A DNA stretch of 64,000 nt from Shinisaurus crocodilurus (lineage: Eukaryota; Chordata; Lepidosauria; Squamata; Shinisauridae), in NCBI GenBank assembly GCA_021292165.1, contig CM037880.1, forward strand, positions 24,516,051-24,580,050. The letters are read 5' to 3'. The position numbers and the translations under genes are program-made. Positions 50,797 through 62,851 of this stretch are shown piece after piece. The first letter of the stretch is position 1, and the number at the start of each line of letters is the position of its first letter. A model generated the notes under the pieces. It saw only the letters and a list, made by a program, of their open reading frames with translations, was not told where the DNA came from and did not search any database.

Positions 50797-51053
50797 CAGT
50801 AATACCTTGGATTGAGAGCATAATTCGTTCTGGAACCGTGCTTGTAATCCAAAACTCTTATATCAAAGCGAGTCTCTGGCAGGCATGAGCGGGGCTGATT
50901 TCGGCCCGCTACGCCCACTCGAGGCGAGCGGTTACATCCCTACACTTGTCTTGCAAGACGTCGCTTGTTTATCAAGTCAAAATTTATTTTAAAAATTTGC
51001 TTGTCTTGCAAAATGCTCTCAGGCCAAGTTACTTGCAACCCAAGGTATTACTG
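50797..51053. mobile_element. TA-flanked Tc1/mariner-type MITE
   Basis: TA at 50795-50796 and 51054-51055. Ends CAGTAATACCTTGGATTGAG and the complement of acttgcaacccaaggtattactg. The next ~40 bp are also inverted (cttgtaatccaaaac / ttgcaaaatgctctcagg). Non-coding, 257 bp. Confidence 0.85.
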
Positions 51054-51080
51054 TATCTCAAAATCCAACCTGTTTGGAGC

Positions 51081-51084
<4 letters not shown>

Positions 51085-51118
<34 letters not shown>
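51085..51118 (+). repeat. (GA)n microsatellite
   Basis: About 17 GA units directly downstream of the MITE. Confidence 0.95.
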
Positions 51119-51119
<1 letters not shown>

Positions 51120-51120
<1 letters not shown>

Positions 51121-52920
51121 TAAACTAGCAATCTGAGAAGCCAAATGCTGCAAGCAGGATAAATGATATAAATGAAAGCAGATAAACAGGTAGAAGCAAT
51201 ATCAAAACTGCCATATCTGTAATTTGGTTAGCAGTATTCACACTCCAGTGTAAAGGCTGAGGCCTGGTTCAGATGTCGCAGCAACTCTTTAAAAAAAAAA
51301 AAAGTGAATGAAGCGGAAGCAAGTGGTCTTGCTGGTTCCCACTGCCTGACCACTCCTGCTGGGGATGCTCCCTCCCTGGGTTAAGTGTGACGTGTGAACT
51401 GGGAGTTTGCAGTTGTTGGGGAGAGCTTACCCAGAGCTGGAACCCATGCACAAGAGGGTGGTCTCGGCAGCCTTCAAGGAATCCTGAGATTTGTAGAAGT
51501 ACAAAAAAGATTGGGGGGGGGGAGATTAAATGAGAGAACCTAATGCAGACTGTGTGCTCAGTGCCCACAGAATGCTGACTTGACAGAAGGACTGAAATGG
51601 TGCAGAGGAGGAGAAAAGGAATAGAGCGGAATTTATACTGCAGCATTTTATTGCAGATCCTGTTTGTGTTTTCTAATCCTAAACTTGGGTGGTCCCATGT
51701 TCATTTTGGCAGCAAAGTGAGGTCATCCCCCCAAAAATAATTTTACATACTCCAGGAACTTTTCTAGGTGTGCGGAAGTATATTAGTTTGTACATTAAAA
51801 TATTCCTTAAGAGTTGGTGAAAAAATGAAAAGGGGAAAAAGGAGCTGGCCTGCTTGAGCTCCTAATAGCTTATTCCAGAGGTGGGGTGAATTTGGGGGAA
51901 TGATTGTCATGAGCTTTTTATAAAAACAAAAAACTCACACAAACACCCCCTCCCCACCTTATAGTATAGGGGGAGGTTTTAGGGGGGAAAGGGGTTGTTT
52001 TTCCCTTTACCACTTTCCAGAAACCTTCCTCTCCCCCCCCAACATCCATAACCTCCAGCCATATAGCAATAACGTTGTGAGCACTCAACTTGAGCCACTC
52101 AGCACTATATAGGGAAGGTTTCAGAAGGGTGTCCATGAAATCTCCCCCCAGAAGCTCCAAACAACAATACAAGGATCCTGTTCCAGATTGTTGGCGCTTT
52201 GAACAGGTGTGTTCCTGTTCCAAGGCTGGGGATGTACCACAACATTTTGTTGCAGAGCCCCACTAGTTCTGTCCTATTGAGCTAATAGTGCTATACTATA
52301 GCCTTGGAAATAATTCTACAAAAGTGACTAACCCATGAAAATGTTTCATAGCCCATCTGCCCACATAAACCTATAATCACCATTCGTAATCTAAAAAACA
52401 CTACTTTTTAAAAAGCTTCTGTGGCCAATTGCTCTGCTATTCCTTCTTGTCAATGGAGATCAAGAAAGTGACTGTTTACAAGCCTGTAAGTACTAGTGGA
52501 AAAAGAGGAGTGGGATTTACAAGATCTTGGAAGGACAGTCAGTGGGACTTCCAGCAGATCTCACTTCTGTTTTTTTACATCTAATTTTCATAACCAAAAG
52601 CTTAGAAACGTAACAAAACCAATGGTACTGTGTATGTACCATTATCCAATACTACAAATTACTGTGGCTACAGAACTGAGTAAAGTCACTGCTTATAGCA
52701 TTTACTTTTTTATTCACAGCTGCTGAATCAAACTCAAGTAGAGGGGGAAATGCTTAATATTGGGACTATCACTCAGTTAAGTAATGCATGTTACTACCTT
52801 CGGAGCTTTCACTTGTACATTGGTATAAAATCTGTAGGTTAGTGATTTATGAATCAAGACAAATCTTGCCTCTGTCATGAATCACAAGTTGACCTTAGGC
52901 AAGCCTACATGTATGTCTCA
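51120..52920. other. Intergenic, no gene seen
   Basis: 51257-51300 starts ggcctggttcagatgtcgca, a phrase shared with the palindromic MITE at 31262, so part of this may be a related element. A poly-A run lies at 51288-51303. Nothing else recognisable. Confidence 0.5.
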
Positions 52921-52926
52921 GCCACC

Positions 52927-52954
52927 GCACACACACACACACACACACACACAC
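52927..52954 (+). repeat. (CA)n microsatellite
   Basis: About 13 CA units. Confidence 0.95.
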
Positions 52955-53003
52955 CAGTATGCAGTATGGGAATATGTCTTACCGTGTATCTGAGATACTT
53001 TAC

Positions 53004-53141
53004 CAGGGGTATGCAGCATGTGGCCCTCCAGATGATGTTGGACTGCAACTCCCATCAACCCCAGCCAGTATAGCTAGTGGTGTGGGATGATGGGAGTTGC
53101 AGTCCAATAACATCTGGAGGGCCACACGTTGCCCACCCCTG
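53004..53141. mobile_element. hAT fold-back MITE
   Basis: CAGGGGTATGCAGCATGTGG ... ggactgcaactcccatcaac mirrored by gatgggagttgcagtccaat and gttgcccacccctg. Arms well preserved; no clean target duplication found. Confidence 0.8.
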
Positions 53142-53408
53142 CTTTAAACATATATATCAATGTTAATGGTTGCTTTTAAGGGACAATCTAGCTCCCTTTA
53201 TTTCTTTTTATTTCTATCCAGGGATGGGTACATTTGCACTTGATTAGCTCCTGCAACTGGCATTCCAGTGGAGCAGCTTTGGATGCCTGCTCGGCAAGTA
53301 ATTGGTTGTGATGAGGTATGTCACACTCTGCTAAGGACCATGCCTGCACTTGGCTTGGATAGTTAAAGCATGGGATCTCACTAAAGGAGCTTTTGGTACC
53401 ATTATATC

Positions 53409-53421
53409 ACACTCACACTCA

Positions 53422-53458
<37 letters not shown>
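53409..53458 (+). repeat. (CA)n microsatellite with interruptions
   Basis: Long CA run preceded by cactcacactcactca. Confidence 0.95.
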
Positions 53459-53459
<1 letters not shown>

Positions 53460-53460
<1 letters not shown>

Positions 53461-55300
53461 CTGGGTGCCTACCACCTGTTCTAGGAGGCAATCTTCCCCA
53501 TGCTTGCACTGAAGAAGGATTGCGCCAGGGTGGGTTGGGAATGATGTCCATCAAACAACTTCAAGCACAAAAGATGTATCAAGAACATCTGCAAAGCTGG
53601 AGATAACGATGCCCTTCTGTCTAGATCTGAGTCCCTGAGAGTAGACTATATGCACTTGGACAATAATTTCCAGAATATCTGCAAAGGCAGTGACTAGGCA
53701 AGCAGCCAGGAGGGGAAAATCTTTCCAGCCAGGAGAGAAGGGAAGAGATGCCTACTGTGGTTCATTTGGGTTATGGCTCTATTACTGAGAAGTGAGGCTT
53801 TATCGTGCCATGACCCAAAATGTTGAGACCCAAAGAATGTATGTAGTTGCCTGCAACTATTCAGGCAGAAGATGTGACTAGAAGAAACCCCTTTGCCCAC
53901 TCCCTTTGACAAAGGTAATTAGCCTCGCCCTGCCGGGGGCCATGACCAATGACATGGAGCTAGTTTTATTTGATGGGCAAAGTCTGGAGGAGCAGCCTGT
54001 CACTGGGTTGCAGTCAGAGTTTCTGGCAGATACTGGCTCCAGGAAAATGCAAGCATTTTTGAAGTGTAGCATATGTATGCCAGACAGTCACTTGGCTAAA
54101 ATGTTAATCAATGTGCTCATGTTAAGCCATGCCACCACTGGACCATGGAGGGATCTATAGGCTTTGGTATTTGATGTGTAGCACATACACTTCAACTTGT
54201 ATTGGATGCTAGACACTTGCAGTTTGTACTGGAGGTACTAATGAGCCAGTTGTAAATTTGGTCAACACAGGCTTTGTGATCTTTCCCCCTTCCCAAATGC
54301 TGAAAAAAGCAACTGACACCAGAAAATACAAGGAATAAATATGTTCCTGTATTCCTTTACTATCTGGATAGGAGGTACCCCAGCCCACAGAAGTTTGCTT
54401 CCATTCTGTTATCCTCAGATATTAATCAGACCTCATTAATAGTAAACCTCATTAATCAGACAATTATTTTCCCAGGTGCCACATCTATACATTGCAAAAC
54501 CAAAATAGACTTATTTGTTTCAACATGGTCCCTGTGTTTCCTGATTTGCCTTTTGCACAATAAGTATTCTGTTCACAGATAGTGTTAATGAATTAAGCTG
54601 CAACAGATGTTAAACTGTCTTTTTTGTGGATCTGGAAGATTCAATGAACAAGGTCAGCATTTCCTAATTACAGTTATCACATAAACCCTGGGTACTCAGC
54701 CACACTAATCAGGACAATTTGATTTTGTTTGCCATAAACACGCAGCTAACATGGCATAAAATTACCTCGTTGTAGCAAAATTCACAATAGTCAAGCAGGT
54801 GGGAATTATAGCTTTGCTTAGCATATTTTAGCAACAATGCAAGTTTTCCTGTTTTGTGCTGAAGAGAACAGCACTATTAAAATAGCTATGTTGGCATGTA
54901 TTTACATTTGCTATAAATCAGTATACTTAACAGACCTTTATCAGATAGCAGTAATCTTTTAAGTTTGTTCTTGGCCTCTACCCTCTGGGCACACCACTAA
55001 TTAAGAGTTTACAATGGCCTGCAGCCAATGCATGTATTAATGGCCAGTAGCATTTGCTTAATATTTTCCTGTGTGATTCTTTGTGCAACTAGGATTCCCA
55101 CAGCTTCCAAGAGCTGTGCTTAGAGCAATCATACCCAAACCACAGGCAGAGACAAACTGATGTGCTGCAGAACTGCTAAGTGTGCCGTGAAAGAGAATGC
55201 ATTCAAGGCTCCCGCCTTGCTCCCTCCCATCCCTGGAGGAGGCCAGCTGCATCCCTGCATGAATTTGTTGCTTTGGCCTTACCCCTCTTCCTCATCAGCC
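53460..55300. other. Intergenic, no gene or named repeat seen
   Basis: Mixed-composition sequence with only short reading frames. No splice-framed conserved exon recognised. Confidence 0.5.
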
Positions 55301-55349
55301 TACACGGGTGTGTAGGCTTTATATGCCCTTTATATGCCCTTTATATGCC

Positions 55350-56558
55350 CTTTATATGGCATTTATTGATCTGGCTAAGGCCTTTGATACTGTAGACCGA
55401 ACAGCTCTCTGGACTATCCTTATGAAAATTGGATGCCCCAATAAATTTGTGAATATCTTGCGACTTCTCCATGACAACATGACGGCTACGGTCTTGGACA
55501 ACAACGGCTCTCATGGTGCTCCATTTAAAGTGGGATCAGGTGTTAAACAGGGATGTGTCATCGCCCCAACATTATTTGCTATTTTCATCGCCATGATTTT
55601 ACATCTTGTCGAGGGGAAACTTCCCACTGGTGTGGGAATTATATATCGAACAGATGGAAAGCTTTTTAATCTCAGCAGGCTGAAAGCAAAAAGTAAGGTA
55701 ATTACAACCTCCATTGTGGAACTTCAGTATGCTGATGATAATGTGCTCTCCGCACATTCAGAGGATGATCTCCAAACTATCCTAAATGCTTTTGCAGAAG
55801 CATACGGAAAACTTGGTCTCTCACTTAACATCAAAAAAACCAAAGTGCTTCATCAGCAAGTGCAAGCCAAACCTTTGATGATGCCATCTATCCAGCTTGG
55901 CGGGACAATACTGGAAAATGTCGATCATTTTCTCTATCTTGGCAGCTATCTTTCTGTTACAGCTAACATCGACAGTGAAATCCAGCATCGTTTGAGCTCC
56001 GCAAGTGCCGCGTTTTCTCGAATGAAACATAGAGTGTTCGAGGATCGGGATATTTGTAAGAAGACCAAAACACTGGTTTATGAAGCCATTGTATTGCCAA
56101 CTTTATTGTATGCTTGCGAAACATGGACTATCTATAAACGTCACTTCCACCTCCTTGAAAGATTTCATCAACGTTGCCTCCGGAAAATCCTGCGAATTAC
56201 TTGGGAAGATAGGCGAACAAATGTCAGTGTACTGGAAGAAGCAAAGACTATTAGTGTTGAAAAAATGATCCTTCAACGCCAACTTCAGTGGACCGGTCAT
56301 GTTGTTCGAATGTCTGACTGCCATCTCCCAAAGCAGTTACTTTATTCCCAACTCAAGGATGGAAAGCAGAATATCGGTGGTCAATATAAGAGGTTTAAAG
56401 ATGTCCTTAAGGCTAATCTAAAAAAATGCAATATAAACATCAAAAACTGTGAAGCTCTGGCCCATGAACGATCTAACTGGAGGTTGGCCTTTCACAAAGG
56501 TTCTATGGACTTTGAAGAAGCCCGAGTGCAAGGTGAAAGGGAGAAACGTGCTAAGTGA
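55350..56558 (+). pseudogene. LINE ORF2 with premature stop before the zinc finger
   Basis: Reads AFIDLAKAFDTVDR, GVKQGCVIAPTLFAIFIAMI, VELQYADDNVLS and LGSYLSVTANID through GEREKRAK, then TGA at 56556-56558 where copies 1 and 2 have CGA. One CpG-type transition thus removes the basic tail and the C2H2 finger. The upstream codons in the 5' junction repeats are in frame by chance and are not LINE protein. Confidence 0.88.
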
Positions 56559-56777
56559 AAAGCACGTCAAATGAATCCTTTACAGGACCATCTTCCATCT
56601 CGTAACCTGTGTCCTCCCTGTGGGAAGCTGTGTGGATCTAGAATTGGCCTCCACAGTCACTTACGGACCCATCGCTAGAGTCTACACAATTTTTCTTTAG
56701 AATTTCCTCCTTTTAAAATTTCCTTTTTGTAAATTTTTATCCTGGAAGACAATCTTACTTGGTCACGAGTGATCGCC

Positions 56778-56827
<50 letters not shown>
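56778..56827 (+). repeat. (GAT)n tail of LINE copy 3
   Basis: About 16 uninterrupted GAT units, the LINE's own simple-repeat tail. Confidence 0.9.
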
Positions 56828-56828
<1 letters not shown>

Positions 56829-58683
56829 CTGGTGTGTGTGTGTGGTGGTGATTCTGCGACATCTCCACATTGAGTGTGACCACCAGAGCATTTTAGCCAT
56901 TCCAAATGAAGAGATGCATCCAATTCACCTAGCCCAGAGAAAGCCTGCCTTCTGATCTCTGGATGAGTCACATCTGGGCTCACCATCTTCCAAACCATGA
57001 GGTGTGCCCAAATAATTGACTCACACAGAAACCCGGAGCATGGGAGTGGCTCCTCTGGGGACAGGCAATGCTTGTTCACACTCTAGCAGTTGCAGTTAAC
57101 CTTTCTGGGTGTAAGAATAAAATGTACCTCCAGTTATAATTTAGAGGGGAAATGTGCCTTAGCTATCAGAAGTTTAAGAAGCACTGACCTAGGGTTACCA
57201 TGTGCAACAGAGGTCTGGGCTTCTGCATCTTTAATAGATGTGTAGAGGAAGGAATACAAGCAGTCAGGGCTGCCCCTACCAATAGGCAGAGTGAAGCAGT
57301 CACCTCAGATACTAGGAGGTAACAGCAAAGTGTTGGAGGAGAGAGTTGTGGGCCATGCAGCCTGCCCTACAACCCCTAAGCTAGCCTGCTGCTACAGTTG
57401 TGGTGGAGGATGCTGTTCAGTTGCCAGTGTTGAAGAAAGATTCAACCACCAGTCTAGTCAGTTTTTGTACACGGAATGGGAGGCGGCACCATCTTGTCCT
57501 TCACCTCAGGCAGCAAAATGTCTTGGGCTGGCCCTGAGAAGAGCTAGAGCTTTTCTCATCCCTGCAGCAATGTGGAGTGCCAAGTTGAATCTGCAGCAGT
57601 TCCCTCTTCTATCCGAGTATTAAAGATGCAGGAGCCCCATTCTCTGTTACACCTGCTCACTATACTTCTATTGCACCAACGTTCCCAGTCTGAAGTGGAG
57701 GGCTGGATGCAGTTCCCTCTGGACGTCAATGCTCTTCTATTGATGTGGGGGTAGAATGTGGATATGTAGGATTAGCTGTGTGGTTCTTTGGAACCTGGCC
57801 AGTGACTTCACAGTAGAACAAAAATGGAATTATATAAATAAAAAAATAGGATGATTTCATTGTAACATTGATGTGTTTTTGGTGCGTCCACTTTAATACA
57901 TTTATTTCAGAGATGTGTGAAGTATATAATTTTTACTTCTAGCTTGATAGCTAGCTTGAATATTGAAAATAATTGTCTTTTTTTCTTTTCTTCAAAAGAC
58001 TTAGAAAAATTAAGTCGTACTCCTTGATAATCCGTTTGTTTTTTTAAATGTTCAGTTGTCAGTAATAGCAAGATGGATCTCCACAAATCCTTTAGATAAA
58101 ACAGTCTACCTCTCCAAGTTCCAAATCACCCCTTTAGACAATAGGATCATCATTTGCCAAGTTTTTGTGGTGCCTGGGATAATGACACTACAATGTTCTC
58201 CACATCCAATTTAGGAACTTCCCAGAGAACAGATGAATAGCAATTATTCATGTCACCTTGGAAGTGCATCCCATCCCATTCTTAACTGACTGGCTGAGCT
58301 CATCAATGAAAGCAATGGAAAGTCCCTATGACCATGCAAGTTATGGCCCCATGCTTTATTTGCTCCCTGCTTTCTTGGACTCTTTCATCCTATAGGAGAT
58401 TGTTCCCAAATAAAACAACAACACAGAAAGGGAAACTGAGTGTGATTTCCTAACCATTATCCAGCAATGATATTTGCTAACTTGACATGTGTTGTTCACC
58501 AGAGCAGGGATGGGCAGAAGATAGATTGAGATGATCTACATGTAGATCTCTGAGTGATTTGTGGTAAAAACAACAAGGTTTTCAGACTCCCAATTGTTCA
58601 ACAGTAGCAACAAATGGAAAGGGCTCCTCCACCCCACAAAATGAAGAATGCCTTGGTGGAAACCAGGAGTTTCAAGGAAAGAC
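56828..58683. other. Intergenic with one probable MITE
   Basis: 57268-57537 has inverted ends (cagggctgcccc / gggctggccctg) typical of a small hAT MITE. Otherwise no gene or repeat I can name. Confidence 0.45.
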
Positions 58684-58862
58684 CTACATGCTTTGCATGC
58701 CAAAGATTCCAAGTTCAATCCCCAGAATCTCTGGGCAGGGCTGGAAAAATGAACTCCTGCCTGAAATCCTGGAGAGTCATTGCCAGTCAGTGTTGACAAT
58801 ACTGGGCTAGGTGGACCAATGGTCTGACTCAGTAGAAGACAGCTACCTATGTTCCTATGAGT
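58684..58862 (+). mobile_element. tRNA-derived SINE, 5'-truncated
   Basis: catgctttgcatgccaaaga, then ccaagttcaatccccag (box B like), the body (ctggagagtcattgccagtc, gaccaatggtctgactcagt) and an end near acctatgttcctatga. Same family as 61494-61712 in reverse. Box A is missing. Confidence 0.75.
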
Positions 58863-59141
58863 GAGTTTGTGAATGAAAGAACTTGAGCTCAGTTTTGATA
58901 CTGAAAATGAATTCCTGGGCTGAACATGTACTCAGAAATACCCTGTTCCTCAATTCTAAGTGTATGTTTGGACCCTAACCTGCTGTTTTTCATTTACGTA
59001 TGGTTGGTGGGTCTTGGGATTTTAGCAAAAAACAAAGCTGATGCCCTGAAGCCTTCCCAGCCCTACACCAGAAAGTCCTTGCCTAGTGGCTTAGCAATGA
59101 AGGAAAGGGGCCACCTGGAGGCGGAAAACGTACATCGACAA

Positions 59142-59301
59142 TTCATTTTGGACAGAGGAGAGAGGAAGTGCTTTAGGGAAAGGTACAGCAAAGATTGTTG
59201 TTTTCTTAAGATATTCAGGTGATTAATATATATATAAGAAAACAACAATCTTTGCTGTACCTTTCCCTAAAGCACTTCCTCTCTCCTCTGTCCAAAATGA
59301 A
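59142..59301. repeat. Perfect long palindrome A
   Basis: Arms 59142-59208 and 59235-59301 are exact reverse complements over 67 of 67 nt, with a 26-nt AT-rich loop. No flanking duplication or known transposon terminus. Six nucleotides separate it from palindrome B. Confidence 0.95.
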
Positions 59302-59307
59302 TATTTT

Positions 59308-59443
59308 AACAACATGTTAAAAGCAAAATCAATAAAACCGTGGCTGGTTAGTTTAGGAAAGCTTCATATATATATATATATATGTGAAGCTTTCCTGAAC
59401 TAACCAGCCACGGTTTTATTGATTTTGCTTTTAACATGTTGTT
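59308..59443. repeat. Near-perfect long palindrome B
   Basis: Arms 59308-59366 and 59385-59443 match at 58 of 59 positions; the 18-nt centre is a TA run that is itself nearly palindromic. The right arm continues into LINE-like 3' UTR sequence (ttttaaaatctgttttatct ... gagcagtatctaaatcttgc) ending in (AAAT)n near 59562, so the left arm looks like an inverted copy of LINE tail. Confidence 0.95.
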
Positions 59444-59562
59444 TTATTTTTTAAAATCTGTTTTATCTTTTATTGTTTACTGCTCCAAATTCTCCATACT
59501 GGAATATGGAGCAGTATCTAAATCTTGCAAATAATAAAATAAATAAATAAATAAATAAAATT
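59444..59562 (+). mobile_element. LINE 3' end (L2/CR1-like)
   Basis: T-rich 3' UTR, gagcagtatctaaatcttgc and a (AAAT)n tail at about 59536-59562. It begins inside palindrome B. Confidence 0.55.
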
Positions 59563-61070
59563 TGTATTTAACATTGGAGTTGAGGGAAGAATGTAAATAG
59601 ACAGTGGTGCAGCTAGGGCTGGACCTCAGGGCCAAAGTCAGTGCTGGCGTCAAAGATGGGCATGGTCGGGCATCTGCTGAGGCCCATACCCCAGCAGGGG
59701 TCCACTGGCAAGAACTCCCACGAGTTGCTCCTCCTCTTCACTATTGTTTCCCCCCCCTTTCCTAGTGTTTATTTGTTTATTTGAATTTTAACATATATAG
59801 AGCAACCAAACAACAAACAAGATATCCAATCCATTACAGAAACTGAACAAATCTGGCTGGGTGCCTTTTCCAGAGTCTTTTTCATCCATAAAGTAGTCAG
59901 TTTTGTGATAGGTAAGTATTTGTGAGTTTATTGCATCCAAATGTGCTGGAAGGTTTGAGGTATTTTTGTTGTGGATGTTCTGTATGAGAATTGGACAAAA
60001 GGCCACCATTCTGCTTCAAAAGAGTTTGTTTTCTTTTTTCCTCCTGCAGTTCTCAATTTTTGAGTTAATTTTTCACTTAATGCAATTTCCCATACCACAT
60101 TGTACCAGTGATTGATAGTCAACCCTTTGGCATCTTTCCATCCTTTTGCTATTAATAGTCTAGCAGCTTGTAATAAAAATCGTATTAGGTTCTTGTATAA
60201 TAATTTTTTATTATCCCTTTGAAAGATGTTTAATATTGCTAATTCTGGAGTTTTATTTATCTCTGTTCCTCTTCACTATTGTAACCTCCTTGTTCACCTC
60301 CCTCTTGCTCTAGCCCGGACAATGGTGGTGGTGAGAGGGAGGAGTAGTAGATGCCATTTGCTCCCTTTCTGTCAAGCGAGCAAGTTGTAGCAGTGATGAG
60401 ACAGAGGATGAGGAGCAAGAGCAGCTGGAGACAATGGTGATGAGAAGGTAGACTCACTGAGGGAGGGGGCCCATTGAGGGTGCCTTGCCTAAGGCACTAG
60501 CCTAAGTCCAGAGCCCTGGAACCCAGGCAGCCCCCAGGTGATGCAGGGAGCAGCAAACAGGCCCGGGGTCAGCACCTGGGCCGACATGGGCATGCCAGAT
60601 CCCATCACGGCTGACATTGCTCACCACAACATCCTTTCCATCTTCTTCTATTTAAAAACATTTTATATTTAGGGTGCAGCTGGACAGCCTGTACATGGTT
60701 AGAGATGCTCATTTTATTATTTTTAGTTTAAATATATATCATTCCTTTCTACAACAAAATGGTGCTTATTCCCACACATACACAAGGCCATCTAAAGCCC
60801 CACTCCCTCCTGCCATAAGACCATTAAGTCCAAGTTCTAAAACTACCTAGCTGTACCGCTACAGAGCCAAATTCATGCCATCTGATCCTAAGCATGTTTT
60901 CTCAGAAGTAAGTCCTCCTGAGTTCAATGGGACTATTTCGAAGTAAGTGTAATCTGGATTCACTCTTAGACGAAAACCATTGATTCAAATGCTATTTTAA
61001 TGCTGGAACTGATGAAACAGGAGAAACTGTGCTCATTACAGGCTGAGAAATTTGATCTTTTGGCATATGG
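59563..61070. other. Intergenic, no gene seen
   Basis: 60893-60970 (tctcagaagtaagtcctcct, gttcaatgggactatttcga) resembles one arm of the fold-back family at 30905. 59770-60250 is AT-rich, of unknown origin. Nothing else recognised. Confidence 0.5.
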
Positions 61071-61071
61071 T

Positions 61072-61253
61072 CATAGATTTCATAGATTTCATGGATCATA
61101 GAGTTGGAAGGAGCCTACAAGGCTATCGAGTCCAACCCCCTGCTCAATGCAGGGAACTAGAGGAGGGGTCTCCCATCCAAGGAATAACCAGGCCTGACCC
61201 TGCTTAGCTTTCTACACTCAGACAAGCTGAGCCAGCGTGAGCCACAGGCCTGT
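61072..61253 (-). mobile_element. 5S rRNA-derived SINE
   Basis: 5S-like head and CR1-like tail as in the other three copies. Just outside its 5S end the phrase ataagccacaggcct is repeated (61256-61271), a small duplication of the SINE's own start. The four copies in this window are all on the minus strand. Confidence 0.85.
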
Positions 61254-61493
61254 ATATAAGCCACAGGCCTGGTCCAGGAGGTTTCTAAATACTGTACACT
61301 TCATGCTTGAAGATGCCGACTTTAAAGACACTCAGTCTTAGCTAGGTTGCAGTTCCTCCATATATATATTTTAATATTGGAGGAATGGAGCAACTTAGGG
61401 TCAATCCACAGCAATTTCACGGCATGCTGTCAGTCAGGGGGTGGGATCCCCTTGGGTGGGTGGGAGTGGTACACCTTTCAGATCTAGATACAC

Positions 61494-61712
61494 TAGGAAC
61501 ATAAGAAGCTGTCTTATACTGGGTCAGCCAACTTTGTCCCTCTAGCCCAGTATTATCAGCTCTGCCAGGCAGTGGCTGTGCAGGGTCTCAGGTAGAGAGG
61601 ACTTTCCCCATCACTTGCTCATCTTTTGACTGGGGTGCCGGGGATTAAACCTGAGACCTACTGCATGCAAAGCAGATCTCACCCCTGCCCAGCTAGGGTC
61701 TTTCCCCTCTTC
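61494..61712 (-). mobile_element. tRNA-derived SINE
   Basis: taggaacataagaagctgtc, tatactgggtcagcca and ggggattaaacctgagacct are the reverse complement of the SINE at 58684-58862. The box B region is mutated. Confidence 0.75.
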
Positions 61713-62851
61713 CCCACCCCCACCCTGCCACTGGCACAACAACAGTGGCAGCAACCGAGGGATGGTCATGTCTTTAGAGACATTTTAAATGTATATCTTA
61801 ACTTAAGGTATGTTCACAAAATGCAGCAGGCTTGTGGGAGGCTGACAAGTTGCTTATCACTTGTGATATCATGGGCATCATCCAATAGATGATCGTGACA
61901 CCTGAGCGACAGCAGTCTGTGGAACACTCTCATTCCAATAGAAGCACTCTTGTGTGTTTTTGGCGAGGGATGAGGAAGTAGCACTTTCCCAGCATCAAGG
62001 TATCTTTTGAAAAATAGGAAAATGCAGTAGATTGCCTGGATAAGCCCTAAATCCAGCTTAGATTCCCCTCCCCGCTGTTTACTCAGATTCTCTCCATGGT
62101 TGTTTCCTATTCTTCCCTTTCTCTTATATTTCAATAAGAGAAATTACAATTTGGGTAGAAGCTCCTGTGCCTCTAATAGTTTGACAGCAGCTGCAGCTCA
62201 GCGTTAGAGAAGCCTGTGGGGTTTCTCCATGTGGTGCCTCTGTCAAAGGCACAGGCATCTCATCTATCAACCTTAATGAAAAAGGAGTAACAGGCTGGGA
62301 GGAATTTAAAAGAAAATTTAAAAAATGTACAGACTCCCCTAATAGTTCTCCAGACTTCCACTAAATATCTTGTGGAGAAAGAGCTGGTGTTTAAGGATGC
62401 AGGGGAGGGCCCCAATCCCAAATGAAAGAGCAAAAGCAGGTATGACAAAAGGCAGTGGCATAGGCTAGCCTCTTCTCCCGCTCACAAAGGTACCGTATGT
62501 GGTTCTTAAAATGGTTCTTATTTCCTTGCTTACTGATTCAGTTCTTTGCTCAGAAACCATTGGTAGATATTGCCTGTATTTTTGGATAGCATTCCCATCC
62601 TGCTGCCAAAGCCTATGTCTGTGCAAGAGCTTCCTGTTCACTGCATTACAAAATAAATCATCAGGGAAATATGCATTAAAATATTAAAGCTGGCAATTAT
62701 ATTAGGGGCCTAATGCAAACTCTAAACTCCTTGGCAATTCACATCAAGTAGAAAAGAACCTCTCTTAGAAGAAGCATTATCAATGGGGAAGCTTGAAGAA
62801 GAAGAAGAAGAAGAAGAAAGTATATCATCAATTGCATGTTCTTGCTGGTTA
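61713..62851. other. Intergenic, no gene seen
   Basis: Short (GAA)n run at 62797-62818. Otherwise nothing recognisable. Confidence 0.5.

Larger units (their letters stand above)
55314..56827 (+). mobile_element. C2H2-type non-LTR LINE, copy 3 (5'-truncated, long GAT tail)
   Basis: LINE sequence proper starts at ctttatatggcatttattg (about 55350), preceded by four tandem tttatatgccc-type repeats at the junction. It ends with a 3' UTR containing the ttaaaatttcctttttgtaa insertion and about 16 GAT units. Likely target duplication acgggtgtgt (55304-55313) and actggtgtgt (56828-56837), 9/10. Confidence 0.88.

Noticed and set aside
55308..55350. Start codon of the 416-codon frame in LINE copy 3
   Set aside because: The first ~14 codons come from junction tandem repeats, not from the LINE.
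56675..57079. Histidine-run protein on the minus strand
   Set aside because: The His run is translation of the LINE's (GAT)n tail in an arbitrary frame.
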